A stretch of DNA of 64,000 nt from Chromatiaceae bacterium. Its GTDB lineage: Bacteria > Pseudomonadota > Gammaproteobacteria > Chromatiales > Chromatiaceae. The DNA lies in the NCBI GenBank assembly GCA_013426805.1, contig JACDZG010000029.1, forward strand, positions 1 to 64,000. Reading direction: 5' to 3'. The translations under genes and the position numbers were made by a program. Under the pieces are notes generated by a model. It saw only the letters and a list, made by a program, of their open reading frames with translations. It searched no databases and was not told where the DNA came from. Positions within the stretch are counted from its first letter, which is position 1, and each line of letters opens with the position of its first letter. This document shows positions 51,193-60,453 of this stretch, one piece after another.

Positions 51193-53892
51193 TCACGCCT
51201 TCGCGCGCGGCGGCAGCGGCGCGAAATAGCCGACCACCAGGAGCAGTACACCCACCGACAGGAAGGCGACGATACGTGCCAGGGTGCCTGAACTGGACAG
51301 GTCGACCAGGAACAGTTTGAGCACCACCACGCCCATGAGCGCGGCGCCCGCGAACCAGGCCCGGCGTTGCGCCAGACGGTGGCCCAGGACCATGCAAATC
51401 AGCCCGGCCAAGGCCCAGAGCACGGCCAGTCCCGCCTGTACGGTCTGGGAACCGAGCATGGCCGCGGGTGAGAAACCCACACCCAGCCAGTGATAGGCAG
51501 TCCGGAACCAGGCGCTGTTGAGCCAGAGAAACAGCGTGAGTCCCAGTGCCCAGGGGGCGAAGGACCAACGCCAGACCGGCCGGTCCGGCGCCGCGGCGTT
51601 GCCGTCCAGGTCGACCCGATAGAGCCAATCGACCAGCACCAGCAAGGCGAGCCCGATGCCCATATCCAGCGGGTTCAGCAGCGGCAGATAGGCCAAGGGG
51701 GTGGAGTCGCCCCGACTGACCAGACAGGACACCAGGACCCAGCCCCAGAGGAAGCACCCGACCGGCACCAGGGCCTGCTCCCGATACAGCCGCGGGTACG
51801 CCGATACCGGCCAGGGGAGGCGTCCGCCCAGCTGCCGCAAGACGAGCATCCCGGCCGCCGGAATCAGTGCCCAGGCCAGGGACGGCCAGGTGTCGGCGCC
51901 CTGTATCCAGTGATCCAGCCGCCAGGCGGACTCCCAGGCGAGCAGCATCAGGACCAGCCAGAGCCCGGCCTGATGCAGCAGGGCGAGCAGCGCGGATTCG
52001 GACACCATCCCGTCCTCCTCGCGGCGGAGCAGGTAGAGATGGCCCAACAATCCCGCCCCCCAGCCGGCCAGTGTCCAGCCCGCGAATGGATGTTCGAGCA
52101 ACCAGCCGGCCAGCGGCAACAGCAGATAGAGCAGGGGCAGCAGTGCGCGGGCCGGCCAACGCAGGTCCGGCCAGGGAAGCGTCCGGCGCAGTCGATCGGC
52201 GAGCAGCGCGGACGCGCTGAAGCAGAGCGCCAGCGCGGTGACCAACCGCGGTGTCTGGCCCACCTGGTCGGCGATCTCGGTGATCCAGGCGCCGTACCAC
52301 CACAGCAGTCCCCACACCAGGAAGGGCCGATACAGCAGCGCCTCCCACGCAACCGCGTCCTGGTGACGCTGGCGGTGCCACGCGGTGTAGAGCCCGGCAA
52401 GCGCGACGCAGAGTGCGCCAAGGAAAAGGCCGTTCAGCATGGGCAAATCCGGCGGCGCCTCCCGGACCGCCAGGAGCAAGGCCAGTGCCGCCCCGATCTG
52501 CAACAGATAGCCGAACAGACGGGGTGCGACCCGGCCCTGACGACCGCCCACCCACACCATGGCCGCCCCCTCCAAGGCCCACAGACCCGCGGTCCAGCGG
52601 GCATCCAGGGCCAAGGGCACGATCAGCGTGGCGAAGACTACCCCGATGGCGAGAAAGATCTCGGTCAGCGGTCGCGGCACGACGCCGCGGCGTACGAACC
52701 CGAGGCCGGCCAGACCGATGTAGAAGACCGCCGCGGCGAACGCGCTCCAGGCCAGACCGTACTCATACTGCTGCACCAGTCCCGCCTGGAGCGCGAACCC
52801 CACCAGCGGGACACCGAACACCAGGCTCGCATCCACCTGCTCACGCGAGTCCTGCGGTTGGCGGCGCGCGAACAGCAGAGCCACGGCCACATACAGAACC
52901 GCAAAGGCGATCAGGAAGGGCTCGGTGCCGGCGAACTGGTCCGGCCGATAGAACCGGTAGCCCCACAAGGAGGCGATGACGAAGGTGAAAACGAAGCCCA
53001 CCCGGTTCAGCGCTGGCCAGGGGCGGAACCAGGCAATCACCAGGATGCCGAGATTGAGCACCAAATAGTAGGAAAAGAGACCGACATGGCTGTCCGTCCC
53101 CGCGGCGGTCAGCACCGGTGCCAGAAAGCCGCCGACGGCGCCGAGCACTGCCAGCACCTGGGCGTTCTGGAGCACGGCCAGGGCGGCGGCACCGGCGGCC
53201 ACCACCGCCAGGACCGCGAAGGCGGGGCCGGGCGGAATCAGGGCATAGAGTCGCAGGGCCGCGAACACCGTGAGATAGAACAGCCCCACCCCGCCGCCCT
53301 GCAGCGCCAGCCCGTAGCGCGGCCGGGACTGCCGCAGGCGCCAGCCGAGCGACAGCAACACGAGTCCGCCGACGGCGACCGCGCTCAACCGCAACTCGAT
53401 GGGCAGCAAAGCGTGTTCCGCGGCGAGCTTGAGCAGAAAGGCGACGCCGAAGAACAACACGACCACGCCGGCCCGCACCATGAGGTTGCCGCCCAGGAGC
53501 CAGTCGCGGGCAAAGACCCACCAGGGCTCAGCCGCGTCGGCGACAGCGACGGCGGCGCGCGCTGATTCGGGCCGATCGGTGGGCCTGTCCCACTCCGCGC
53601 GGATGTCGATCTCCGGCGCGGCGCCGGCCGCCGCGACCGCGACTGTGCGAGTCGGCGGCGCGGACCGCGAAAACCGCAGTGGCGCCTCCGGTTCAATCGT
53701 CCGTTCAGTCGTCGACCGCGGCGCCGGCACACCCTCGCGCACGCGTCCGAGCGCGCGCTCCAGGACGGCCACGCGCCGACGCAGGTCGAGGATCAGGCCA
53801 AGGGCAAGTCCGGCAAGCGCGGAGGCGAACCAATCACCGAACAGCGGCCCGCCGATCGCGATCCCGAGCAAGGCAAACAGGAGGGGCAGCAT
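51193..53892 (-). CDS. DUF2339 multi-spanning membrane protein
   Basis: The 899-residue protein has about two dozen predicted membrane helices and a short cytoplasmic segment near residues 30-110 after the first helices. Characteristic DUF2339 segments are WLLGGNLMVRAGVVVLFFGV, AFLLKLAAEH, and GFLAPVLTAAGTDSHVGLFS. Its function is unknown; it is often described as a large integral membrane protein. It is convergent with the hydrogenase large-subunit gene. Confidence 0.88.
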   Translation of the reverse strand: MLPLLFALLGIAIGGPLFGDWFASALAGLALGLILDLRRRVAVLERALGRVREGVPAPRSTTERTIEPEAPLRFSRSAPPTRTVAVAAAGAAPEIDIRAEWDRPTDRPESARAAVAVADAAEPWWVFARDWLLGGNLMVRAGVVVLFFGVAFLLKLAAEHALLPIELRLSAVAVGGLVLLSLGWRLRQSRPRYGLALQGGGVGLFYLTVFAALRLYALIPPGPAFAVLAVVAAGAAALAVLQNAQVLAVLGAVGGFLAPVLTAAGTDSHVGLFSYYLVLNLGILVIAWFRPWPALNRVGFVFTFVIASLWGYRFYRPDQFAGTEPFLIAFAVLYVAVALLFARRQPQDSREQVDASLVFGVPLVGFALQAGLVQQYEYGLAWSAFAAAVFYIGLAGLGFVRRGVVPRPLTEIFLAIGVVFATLIVPLALDARWTAGLWALEGAAMVWVGGRQGRVAPRLFGYLLQIGAALALLLAVREAPPDLPMLNGLFLGALCVALAGLYTAWHRQRHQDAVAWEALLYRPFLVWGLLWWYGAWITEIADQVGQTPRLVTALALCFSASALLADRLRRTLPWPDLRWPARALLPLLYLLLPLAGWLLEHPFAGWTLAGWGAGLLGHLYLLRREEDGMVSESALLALLHQAGLWLVLMLLAWESAWRLDHWIQGADTWPSLAWALIPAAGMLVLRQLGGRLPWPVSAYPRLYREQALVPVGCFLWGWVLVSCLVSRGDSTPLAYLPLLNPLDMGIGLALLVLVDWLYRVDLDGNAAAPDRPVWRWSFAPWALGLTLFLWLNSAWFRTAYHWLGVGFSPAAMLGSQTVQAGLAVLWALAGLICMVLGHRLAQRRAWFAGAALMGVVVLKLFLVDLSSSGTLARIVAFLSVGVLLLVVGYFAPLPPRAKA

Positions 53893-54079
53893 CGCGAGTC
53901 ACTCCAGTTCCGACAGACGGCACCAGCGGGCTGACGAAACGCAGGAAAAACCAACTAAACTAAAGTGTTGTCGGAACCAAAACGGTCACACCGACACTTG
54001 GCAGCACGCTGAACCGAAAATGTGCCCTCGCGCGCATTATCAGACTACGGAAGCCTTGACAAGTGCACCGGTATATAAG

Positions 54080-54175
54080 AAACTGTTGATGTACTGAAGC
54101 GAACGCGCTTCAGTGCACTCCTCCATCCTCCTTTGGTGGTAACTTTAAGGCGCGACTCAGGTCGCGCTTTTTTTT
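54080..54175 (+). ncRNA. Candidate small RNA ending in a Rho-independent terminator
   Basis: Between DUF2339 and EF-G, both on the minus strand, the plus strand carries a hairpin (CTGAAGCG/CGCTTCAG, about 54095-54113), a C-rich single-stranded stretch with CTCCTCCATCCTCC (54118-54131), then a classic terminator. TTGACA lies at 54056-54061 and TATATAAG at 54072-54079, but their spacing is too short for a normal sigma70 promoter, so the 5' end is a guess. No reading frame fits. The CCUCC motifs could pair with Shine-Dalgarno sequences. Confidence 0.4.
54150..54175 (+). terminator. Rho-independent terminator (plus strand)
   Basis: A perfect 7-bp stem GCGCGAC/GTCGCGC with a TCAG loop is followed by eight T. 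The T-run exists only on the plus strand, so it does not terminate the EF-G gene on the minus strand and implies a plus-strand transcript. Confidence 0.85.
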
Positions 54176-54192
54176 GGTGCGGCGCTGACCCC

Positions 54193-56256
54193 TCAGGGAA
54201 TATCGAACCGCAGAAACTCCATGCTGAACTGGCCGCGTCCCTGGGTCTGACTGCGTAGCGTCGTGGTATACCCGAGCAACGCGGCAAGCGGCGCCTCGGC
54301 ACGAATCGCGGCGTTGCCGTCGGCGGTGTCGCCGGTGCGGGTGTCGAGGATCAGGGCGGCCCGCGCCTGCAGATCGCCCAGAACCGCCCCCAGGTTGGCC
54401 TCCGGGATAATGACCTCCAGCGCCATCACCGGCTGCATCAGAACCGGCTGAGCCTCCTCCAGCGCCTTGCGCAATGCCTTGCCGGCGGCCGCCGCCAATG
54501 CCTCCGGGGTCGAGCCCGCGCCGAACAACTCGGCCTCGCGGACCTGAACGGCCAGATCCATGAGCGCGGCGCCTTGCAGCGGGCCTGATTCGAGCGCGCC
54601 GCGCAGACCCGACGCGATGGCCCGGCGCTGCTCGTCACTCAGGACAGCGCCCCCGGGCAGCACCCGTGGCGTCACGTCCACGCGCGTACCGGCACCGCGC
54701 GCCAGCGGCTCCACCGCCAGCGCGACCCGCGCCATGAGGTCCAGGTGTTTGCTGTCGGGCAGCGGCGGCGTCGTAAACAAGGCGTCGGCCGCCGCGCCGC
54801 GACGAATGGTCTCGCGCACCGCCACGGCCGGGCGCCCGCTGCGCACCTGCACCCCGAACTCACGCCCCAACCGCTCCAGAACCATCTGCAGGTGCAGTTC
54901 GCCCATCCCCTTGAGCAGGCGCTGGCCGGTCTCCGGGTCCTCTTCCACGGCCAGGGTGGGATCCTCCTGGGTGACCTTGTCCAGGACCTCCAGCAGGCGT
55001 TCCTCATCGGTCCCGGCGCCCGGTTCGATGGCCAGGCCCAACACCGGGGCGCGCGCCTCGATCCGTTCCAGGCCGATCAGGTGTCCGGGAGCACACAGGG
55101 TATCTCCGGTCGTGGCGAAGCGCAGACCGGCGATCAGGACGATCTGACCCGGCTCGGCCTGATCGACCTTGGTTTTTTTGCCGGCGTCGACCTCGAACAG
55201 GCGGGCGGCCTGCTCATGGCGGGTCTGACCGTCCGGTCCGACGAATTCCACCGGGTCGCCTGCTTTCAGGGTATTGCGATAAATCCGGGCGAACACATGG
55301 CGCCGTCCATCCCAGAGCTGCACCTTGAAGGCCAGGGCGACCAGGGGACCGTCCCCGCCCAGCACCACCTCCTCGCTGCTGCCGTCGGGGCGGCGGCCGA
55401 TGGCGGGCGGACGGTCGGGGGGGGCCGGCAGGAAGTCGACTATCCCGTCCAGCACCGGCTGGACACCGAGATTGCGCAAGGCACTGCCGCCGTAACAGGG
55501 AAACAAGCGCCCGGCCAGGGTCCCGCGGCGGATGGCGGCGCGCAGGGCCGCGGGCTCCGGCGTCTCGCCGGCCAGCACCGGCTCGATCAGGGACTCATCG
55601 AACTCGGCAGCGGCCAGGCCCAGGGCCTCCCGGTCGGCGGCCAGGTGCGCCCACAGGGCGTCGGGGCAGGGTTGCGTCTCCAGCAACTCGCCTTGCTCGC
55701 CCATGAAACGAATCAGCGTCCGGTCGATCAAATGAACCACGGCCTGTGCGTCGGGCAGCGGGACTGTGATCGGCGCGGGTTCACCCTTGAGACGCTGCCT
55801 GATGGCGGCCAATGCCTGCCGATAGTCGGCACCGGGGCGATCCATCTTATTGATGAAAAAGAGCGCCGGAAGATTGAAGCGGGCCCGCTGGCGCCACACC
55901 GTCTCGGTCTGGGGTTCGACGGCGCGCACCCCGTCCAGGACCAGGATGCAGCCATCCTGCACCCGCATGGCACGCTCCACCTCGATGGTGAAGTCGACAT
56001 GACCGGGGGTATCCACCACCTGGATCAGGTGTTCGCGCCACGGCGCCTTGGTGACCGCCGCGGTGATGGTGATGCCGTGACGCTGCTCCTCGGCCAGATA
56101 ATCCATGTGAGCGGCCCCATCATGGACCTCACCGATCTTATAGGAAGCGCCGGTGTAAAACAGGATGCGCTCGGTCAGCGTGGTCTTGCCGGCATCCACA
56201 TGGGCCGCGACCCCGATATTGCGGACGTGCGACAATCGCGACAATTTCTTCATCAT
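54193..56256 (-). CDS. fusA: Elongation factor G paralogue
   Basis: The 687-residue translational GTPase has G1 AHVDAGKTT (about 18-26), the switch segment EEQRHGITITAAVT, G3 DTPGHVDF and G4 NKMD. Domains II-V follow, ending in a typical EF-G C-terminus (GYTTTLRSQTQGRGQFSMEF). It is a stand-alone gene without rpsL/rpsG or tuf neighbours, so it is more likely an EF-G2-type paralogue than the housekeeping copy; ribosomal protection activity is a less likely alternative. The start (56256 or 56253) is only 17 bp from that of the divergent L,D-transpeptidase. Confidence 0.88.
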   Translation of the reverse strand: MMKKLSRLSHVRNIGVAAHVDAGKTTLTERILFYTGASYKIGEVHDGAAHMDYLAEEQRHGITITAAVTKAPWREHLIQVVDTPGHVDFTIEVERAMRVQDGCILVLDGVRAVEPQTETVWRQRARFNLPALFFINKMDRPGADYRQALAAIRQRLKGEPAPITVPLPDAQAVVHLIDRTLIRFMGEQGELLETQPCPDALWAHLAADREALGLAAAEFDESLIEPVLAGETPEPAALRAAIRRGTLAGRLFPCYGGSALRNLGVQPVLDGIVDFLPAPPDRPPAIGRRPDGSSEEVVLGGDGPLVALAFKVQLWDGRRHVFARIYRNTLKAGDPVEFVGPDGQTRHEQAARLFEVDAGKKTKVDQAEPGQIVLIAGLRFATTGDTLCAPGHLIGLERIEARAPVLGLAIEPGAGTDEERLLEVLDKVTQEDPTLAVEEDPETGQRLLKGMGELHLQMVLERLGREFGVQVRSGRPAVAVRETIRRGAAADALFTTPPLPDSKHLDLMARVALAVEPLARGAGTRVDVTPRVLPGGAVLSDEQRRAIASGLRGALESGPLQGAALMDLAVQVREAELFGAGSTPEALAAAAGKALRKALEEAQPVLMQPVMALEVIIPEANLGAVLGDLQARAALILDTRTGDTADGNAAIRAEAPLAALLGYTTTLRSQTQGRGQFSMEFLRFDIP

Positions 56257-56273
56257 GCTTACGAGGTAACAGA

Positions 56274-57287
56274 GTGAAAAATCTGACTATAAACAAACAC
56301 CCCGACCGGGATCGACCACGTGCCGCGGCGCCCGCCAGGACCCGGGGCGGGCGCTGGCTGGCCGCCGCGGCGGCCCTGGGTCTCGGCCTCGGCCACGGCT
56401 GGGCACCCGCGGTTCAGGCCGATACCTTCCGGCTGGCGCACCCGGGTGATAGCGTGATCGGCGTGCCCTTCTATGTAAAGAGCCGCAACCACGACACTCT
56501 GCTGGACATCGGACGGCAGAACCAGTTGGGTTATCAGGATATGGACCAGGCGAACCCCAAGGTCGACATCTGGGTACCCGGCGACGGCAGCGATGTATTG
56601 ATTCCGACCTTCTTCGTGCTGCCCAACACCCCGCGCCGCGGTCTGGTGCTGAACCGGCCGGAGATGCGCCTGTACTACTATCCGCCCGGCAACCCGGACG
56701 AAATCCAGAGCTACCCGATCAGCATCGGGCGTGAGGGCTGGAGTACGCCGCTCGGGACTTTCTCCATCACCAAGAAGGTCAAAGACCCGACCTGGACGCC
56801 ACCGGCCTCGATTCGGGCCGAGCATGCGGCCAGTGGTGACATCCTGCCGGCGGTGGTGCCCGCCGGTCCCGACAATCCGTTGGGACAGTTCGCCATGCGG
56901 CTGTCGGTTCCCGGCTATCTGATCCACGGCACCAACAAACCCTGGGGTCTGGGGATGCAGGTCAGCCACGGCTGTATCCGCATGAACAACGAGGGGATCG
57001 AGGAATTGTTCCCGCAGGTGAGCGAGGGTACGGTGGTGACGATCGTCGACCAACCCTACAAACTCGGCTGGCTGGGGAATGACCTCTATCTGGAGGTCCA
57101 CATTGACAATGAATCGAAACGCAAGGCGGCGCGCGCGGTGATACCGGAGTCGGTGGCGAACGCGGATGGGTTGACGATGGACTGGCAGGCGGTGGAACGC
57201 GCGGTCAAGGAAAACACCGGCCTCCCGCAACTTGTGGGAAGCCGGCGCAGTTCAGCCGACAGGCTTCACTTGGACATGATTTTCTGA
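56274..57287 (+). CDS. L,D-transpeptidase (YbiS/ErfK family)
   Basis: The 337-residue periplasmic enzyme has an N-terminal signal peptide (hydrophobic stretch LAAAAALGLGLGHGWAPAVQ, about 29-48). A YkuD catalytic domain of about residues 120-260 ends in the active-site motif HGTNKPWGLGMQVSHGCIRM, where the cysteine is the nucleophile. Such enzymes cross-link peptidoglycan or attach Lpp to it. The start is a GTG with GAGG eight bases upstream. Its 3' end overlaps by 22 bp the convergent gene for an Lpp-like lipoprotein, its likely substrate. Confidence 0.93.
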   Translation: MKNLTINKHPDRDRPRAAAPARTRGGRWLAAAAALGLGLGHGWAPAVQADTFRLAHPGDSVIGVPFYVKSRNHDTLLDIGRQNQLGYQDMDQANPKVDIWVPGDGSDVLIPTFFVLPNTPRRGLVLNRPEMRLYYYPPGNPDEIQSYPISIGREGWSTPLGTFSITKKVKDPTWTPPASIRAEHAASGDILPAVVPAGPDNPLGQFAMRLSVPGYLIHGTNKPWGLGMQVSHGCIRMNNEGIEELFPQVSEGTVVTIVDQPYKLGWLGNDLYLEVHIDNESKRKAARAVIPESVANADGLTMDWQAVERAVKENTGLPQLVGSRRSSADRLHLDMIF

Positions 57288-57460
57288 TACATGCGGTCCA
57301 GGCGCTCGGTGTTCGCGTCGCAGCAGGCCTGGGCGCCCTTGGCGGCGTCCAGGGCTTGCTGAGCCATATCACGAGCGGTGGAGTCGGTGCAGGCGCTCAG
57401 CAGGGAGGCGCCAATCAGGGCAGCGGCGGACAGGGAAGCGAGCTTGACGATCTTGGTCAT
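57266..57460 (-). CDS. Lpp/OprI-type alanine-zipper murein lipoprotein
   Basis: The 64-residue lipoprotein has signal peptide MTKIVKLASLSAAALIGASL with lipobox LSAC (lipidated Cys28), then a short Ala-rich helix (ARDMAQQALDAAKGAQACCD). It ends in a lysine (YQKIMSK), as in Lpp, whose terminal lysine is bound to peptidoglycan. Two adjacent cysteines in the helix are unusual. The ATG at 57460 has GGAGATT upstream. It is convergent with and overlaps the L,D-transpeptidase gene. Confidence 0.85.
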   Translation of the reverse strand: MTKIVKLASLSAAALIGASLLSACTDSTARDMAQQALDAAKGAQACCDANTERLDRMYQKIMSK

Positions 57461-57835
57461 CGGTAGAATCTCCAAAGGTTGAGCCAATCGGCTCTCTTTT
57501 TATACCACAGGTTCGGGTTTTTCCGAATCCCCCACACTGCATCCGTTACATCGCAACGCTGCGACAGACACCCGGTGGAAGCAAGATCCGATTGTACGCT
57601 CCTGGCCAACCGCGAACGGTTTGACCGAAAGAGTCGGACCCGGTGTGTAAGCTTGCGTGAAAAACACGCGAACTGCAACATCCGAGATGGTAAAACCACG
57701 CGGAACTTCAGTAATCACCCACACGGGACACTTATTTGTAATGAAAACACGTTCACGCACGGCAAGCCAAGCGCAGGGCCAGTGGATTTCGCTGGCCCAC
57801 CGGGTTGCGCTTGGGCACAGTCTTGGTCCACGCTG

Positions 57836-58531
57836 GTGATCCAGGCCCACGATCCGGGCCGGTCTTTTGCCGAGGTCCAAACGCTAATGCGCCGCTACTA
57901 TGGTCGTCCGCTGGACGACCCGTCGATGTCGCCGTTCCGCTGTGATGGCTACGTCGCGGAAGGTCAGATCCGCGACGACCGGGGTGAGTCGATCCCGCTC
58001 GCCGCCCTGCCGCCGTTCCTGCGCGCCCTCCTGGTCACCGACGGGACCGTCACCAAGATCCTGGAAGCCTATTTTTGGGAACCAGTGGCCGTCGACACCC
58101 TGGAGCAACGCTTCGAGACGGCGCAGGCCGCGGTGCCCTGGATCGGTCTGACACCGGGATCCCAGTGCCTGGTTCGCGATGCCCGCTTGCGCGGCGTCCA
58201 GAGCGGGCGCGCCTTTGCCGAAGCCTTGTCGCTGATCCGCACGGAGTTGATTCCCGAAGACTTTCGCCGCCGCCTGATCAACCGCGAGATCGGCATTGGC
58301 GCACTGATCCGCGACAGCGGGCTGGAGAGCTATCGGGAGGTCCTGGACGTCGGTGTCGACCGGGACGCCGACGGTGATGTCGGCGAATCGGTGTTCCGCA
58401 CCTATCGGATCATCATCGGCGGGCACCCCGTGATCCTCATCACTGAACGCTTCGCATTGGCGTTGTTTCAGAGCGACACGGAACGCTCGCCGCTGGTTCA
58501 ACCAGCAAACACCCGGCAGCCGCCCGCCTGA
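57836..58531 (+). CDS. DUF98/chorismate-lyase-like protein
   Basis: About 231 residues show the DUF98 pattern: LRALLVTDGTVTKILEAYFW, RTELIPEDFRRRLINREIGI, and RTYRIIIGGHPVILITERF. The family includes chorismate pyruvate-lyases that make 4-hydroxybenzoate for quinones, but many members are uncharacterised. The start is uncertain: the GTG at 57836 fits the beginning of family similarity but has no clear ribosome site. The frame is open back to 57479 through non-conserved sequence that I regard as the upstream region. Confidence 0.75.
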   Translation: MIQAHDPGRSFAEVQTLMRRYYGRPLDDPSMSPFRCDGYVAEGQIRDDRGESIPLAALPPFLRALLVTDGTVTKILEAYFWEPVAVDTLEQRFETAQAAVPWIGLTPGSQCLVRDARLRGVQSGRAFAEALSLIRTELIPEDFRRRLINREIGIGALIRDSGLESYREVLDVGVDRDADGDVGESVFRTYRIIIGGHPVILITERFALALFQSDTERSPLVQPANTRQPPA

Positions 58532-58536
58532 ACAGC

Positions 58537-59466
58537 GTGTTTACTGGATCACCAAATACCCCGTTCAACCTGAAGGCGCGAGCACACCACCCCTCGTCAT
58601 TCCGGCAGGATGCCGCAATCCAGGGCCAGGGATGGCACCTTTCAGCAACAACGGATTCGCAGGATGAGACGCAACGCCCGACCAGCGCGCGCTTCGTCAC
58701 GCGCGGCCGCCCAAGACCTGCCGACGGGGCGCCCTGTGATACCGTCCGTCTGAACGAGACCCCGGAAGGTGTCGACCTGGGCCTGCGCCCGGCCGGCCCG
58801 ACGGCGCGCGCCCTGGCACTGGCCGTCGACGGCGGCATTCGACTCCTGGTCTACCTGGCCCTCACCCCGCTGGCGGCCTTCGCCGGTCTCGGGGCCGGGA
58901 TGATCCTGATCGGCGGCTTCCTGCTCGAATGGTTCTATCCGGTGGTGTTCGAAGTCTGGGCCGGGGCCACCCCCGGCAAACGCGCGCTGGGATTACTGGT
59001 GGTCCACGACGACGGCACCCCGGTGGGGCTGCCCGCGTCGCTGATCCGCAACCTCTTACGCGTCGTCGATTTTCTGCCGCTGTTTTACGGTGTCGGCTTG
59101 GTTTGCACCCTGGCCGACCGGGATTTTCGCCGACTCGGCGATCTGGCGGCCGGCACCCTGGTCGTCCATGCGGACGACCCCGTAGCCCGCCCCGCGGCCC
59201 TTGCCGCAGCCCTCGCCGCAGCCCTCGCCGCACACCGCGACACGGCCCCCCGACCGCCGCCCGCCGGCTTGTCGCTGACCGCCGCACAGGCGATCCTCGC
59301 CTTCGACGAACGGGCGGCGCGGCTGTCGGCGGCGCGACGGATCGAACTGGCCGAAACCCTGCTCGCCCGGTTCCCCCCCGCCGCGGATGGCCAGACCTGG
59401 CCGCGTGGACCAGCCGCCGTTGCGCTGGTGGCCGGTTACGCAAGCTGGCTGACCAGAGGCCGCTGA
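58537..59466 (+). CDS. RDD-family membrane protein
   Basis: The RDD domain starts at about 58752 (VDLGLRPAGPTARALALAVD), has two to three membrane helices, and contains the RDD-type motif ATPGKRALGLLVV. RDD proteins of this kind start this five-gene operon in many proteobacteria. The only in-frame start codon upstream is the GTG at 58537, which would translate the dispersed repeat at 58593-58639. Homologues as I recall begin close to DTVRLNETPEG, where no ATG/GTG/TTG exists. So the true start is unresolved, or the gene has lost its ordinary start. Confidence 0.75.
   Translation: MFTGSPNTPFNLKARAHHPSSFRQDAAIQGQGWHLSATTDSQDETQRPTSARFVTRGRPRPADGAPCDTVRLNETPEGVDLGLRPAGPTARALALAVDGGIRLLVYLALTPLAAFAGLGAGMILIGGFLLEWFYPVVFEVWAGATPGKRALGLLVVHDDGTPVGLPASLIRNLLRVVDFLPLFYGVGLVCTLADRDFRRLGDLAAGTLVVHADDPVARPAALAAALAAALAAHRDTAPRPPPAGLSLTAAQAILAFDERAARLSAARRIELAETLLARFPPAADGQTWPRGPAAVALVAGYASWLTRGR
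58593..58639. repeat. Dispersed repeat, CGTCATTCCGGCAGGATGCCG type
   Basis: This is the second copy of the element at 7947-7992. It lies in the 5' part of the RDD reading frame, between the DUF98 and RDD genes. Confidence 0.65.
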
Positions 59467-59469
59467 ACC

Positions 59470-60453
59470 GTGCGACAACAACCCTTCGTAGCGGACCGGG
59501 CCGGCATGTGGGAGGAGTACCGGCAACTCCTCGACACACTGGAAAGCCGCGATCACCGCCGGCCAGACCCCATGCCGGTGCGTTTTCCGGGGCTTTACCG
59601 CCGCCTCTGTGCCGACTACGCCCTGGCCCGCGCCCGCCATTACAGCCCGGGGCTGATCGCCGAACTGCACGCTCTGGTCCGGCGCGGCTACCGTCATCTT
59701 TACCAGCGTCGACCGCGGTTGCTGGGGCCGACCCTGGCCTTCATGGCGGCCGGTTTTCCCCGCACCCTGCGCCGTCATGCGCCGGTTTTCTGGCTGGCCG
59801 CGGCCCTGCTGTTCCTGCCGATGGCGATCATGGGCGTTGCCTGCCATCAGGATGGTGAACTGATTTACAGCCTCATGGACAGCAGTGAGGTGACCGATCT
59901 GGAAGCACTGTACGACCCGGCGAACCGCAAGGTCGGACGCGCCGCGCAGCGCCAGGCGGACACTGATTTTCAGATGTTCGGCTATTACGTGATGAACAAC
60001 ATCGGGATCGGGTTCCGCACCTTTGCCGGCGGGCTGCTGCTGGGGCTCGGCAGCGTGACCATTCTGCTGTTCAACGGGCTCGCGATCGGCGCTGCGGCCG
60101 GCCACCTGACCCGACTGGGCTTCGAGTCGACCTTCTGGCCCTTTGTCAGCAGTCACGCACCCTATGAGCTGACGGCCATCGCCATCAGCGGGGCGGCCGG
60201 ACTCCTGCTCGGCCAGGCGCTGCTCGCTCCCGGACGCCGCACCCGTCTGGCCGCCCTGCGCGCCAATGCGCGGGACGCGGTGGTGCTGGTGGGCGGCGCC
60301 GCGCTGATGCTGCTGCTGGCCGCGGTGGTGGAGGCCTTCTGGTCCGCCGGCGGCGCGCCGGCCGAAGTCAAGTACGGGGTCGGCGCCGTGGGCTGGATAC
60401 TGGTGGCCGGCTATCTGAGCCTGGCCGGCAGGGGTGACCGTCATGGAGCTTGA
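59470..60453 (+). CDS. SpoIIM-like (DUF95) stage II sporulation protein M family
   Basis: The 327-residue integral membrane protein of the SpoIIM/DUF95 family shows PVFWLAAALLFLPMAIMGVA, the conserved DMFGYYVMNN-type segment (QMFGYYVMNNIGIGFRTFAG), and further helices with SSHAPYELTAIAISGAAGL. It starts with GTG three bases after the RDD stop. In non-sporulating bacteria it is a constant partner of RDD, DUF4129, DUF4350 and MoxR genes; the shared function is not known. Confidence 0.88.
   Translation: MRQQPFVADRAGMWEEYRQLLDTLESRDHRRPDPMPVRFPGLYRRLCADYALARARHYSPGLIAELHALVRRGYRHLYQRRPRLLGPTLAFMAAGFPRTLRRHAPVFWLAAALLFLPMAIMGVACHQDGELIYSLMDSSEVTDLEALYDPANRKVGRAAQRQADTDFQMFGYYVMNNIGIGFRTFAGGLLLGLGSVTILLFNGLAIGAAAGHLTRLGFESTFWPFVSSHAPYELTAIAISGAAGLLLGQALLAPGRRTRLAALRANARDAVVLVGGAALMLLLAAVVEAFWSAGGAPAEVKYGVGAVGWILVAGYLSLAGRGDRHGA

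Noticed and set aside
51490-53565. A 691-codon plus-strand frame opposite DUF2339
   Set aside because: Gln/Gly/Arg-rich shadow of the hydrophobic minus-strand gene with no recognisable domain.
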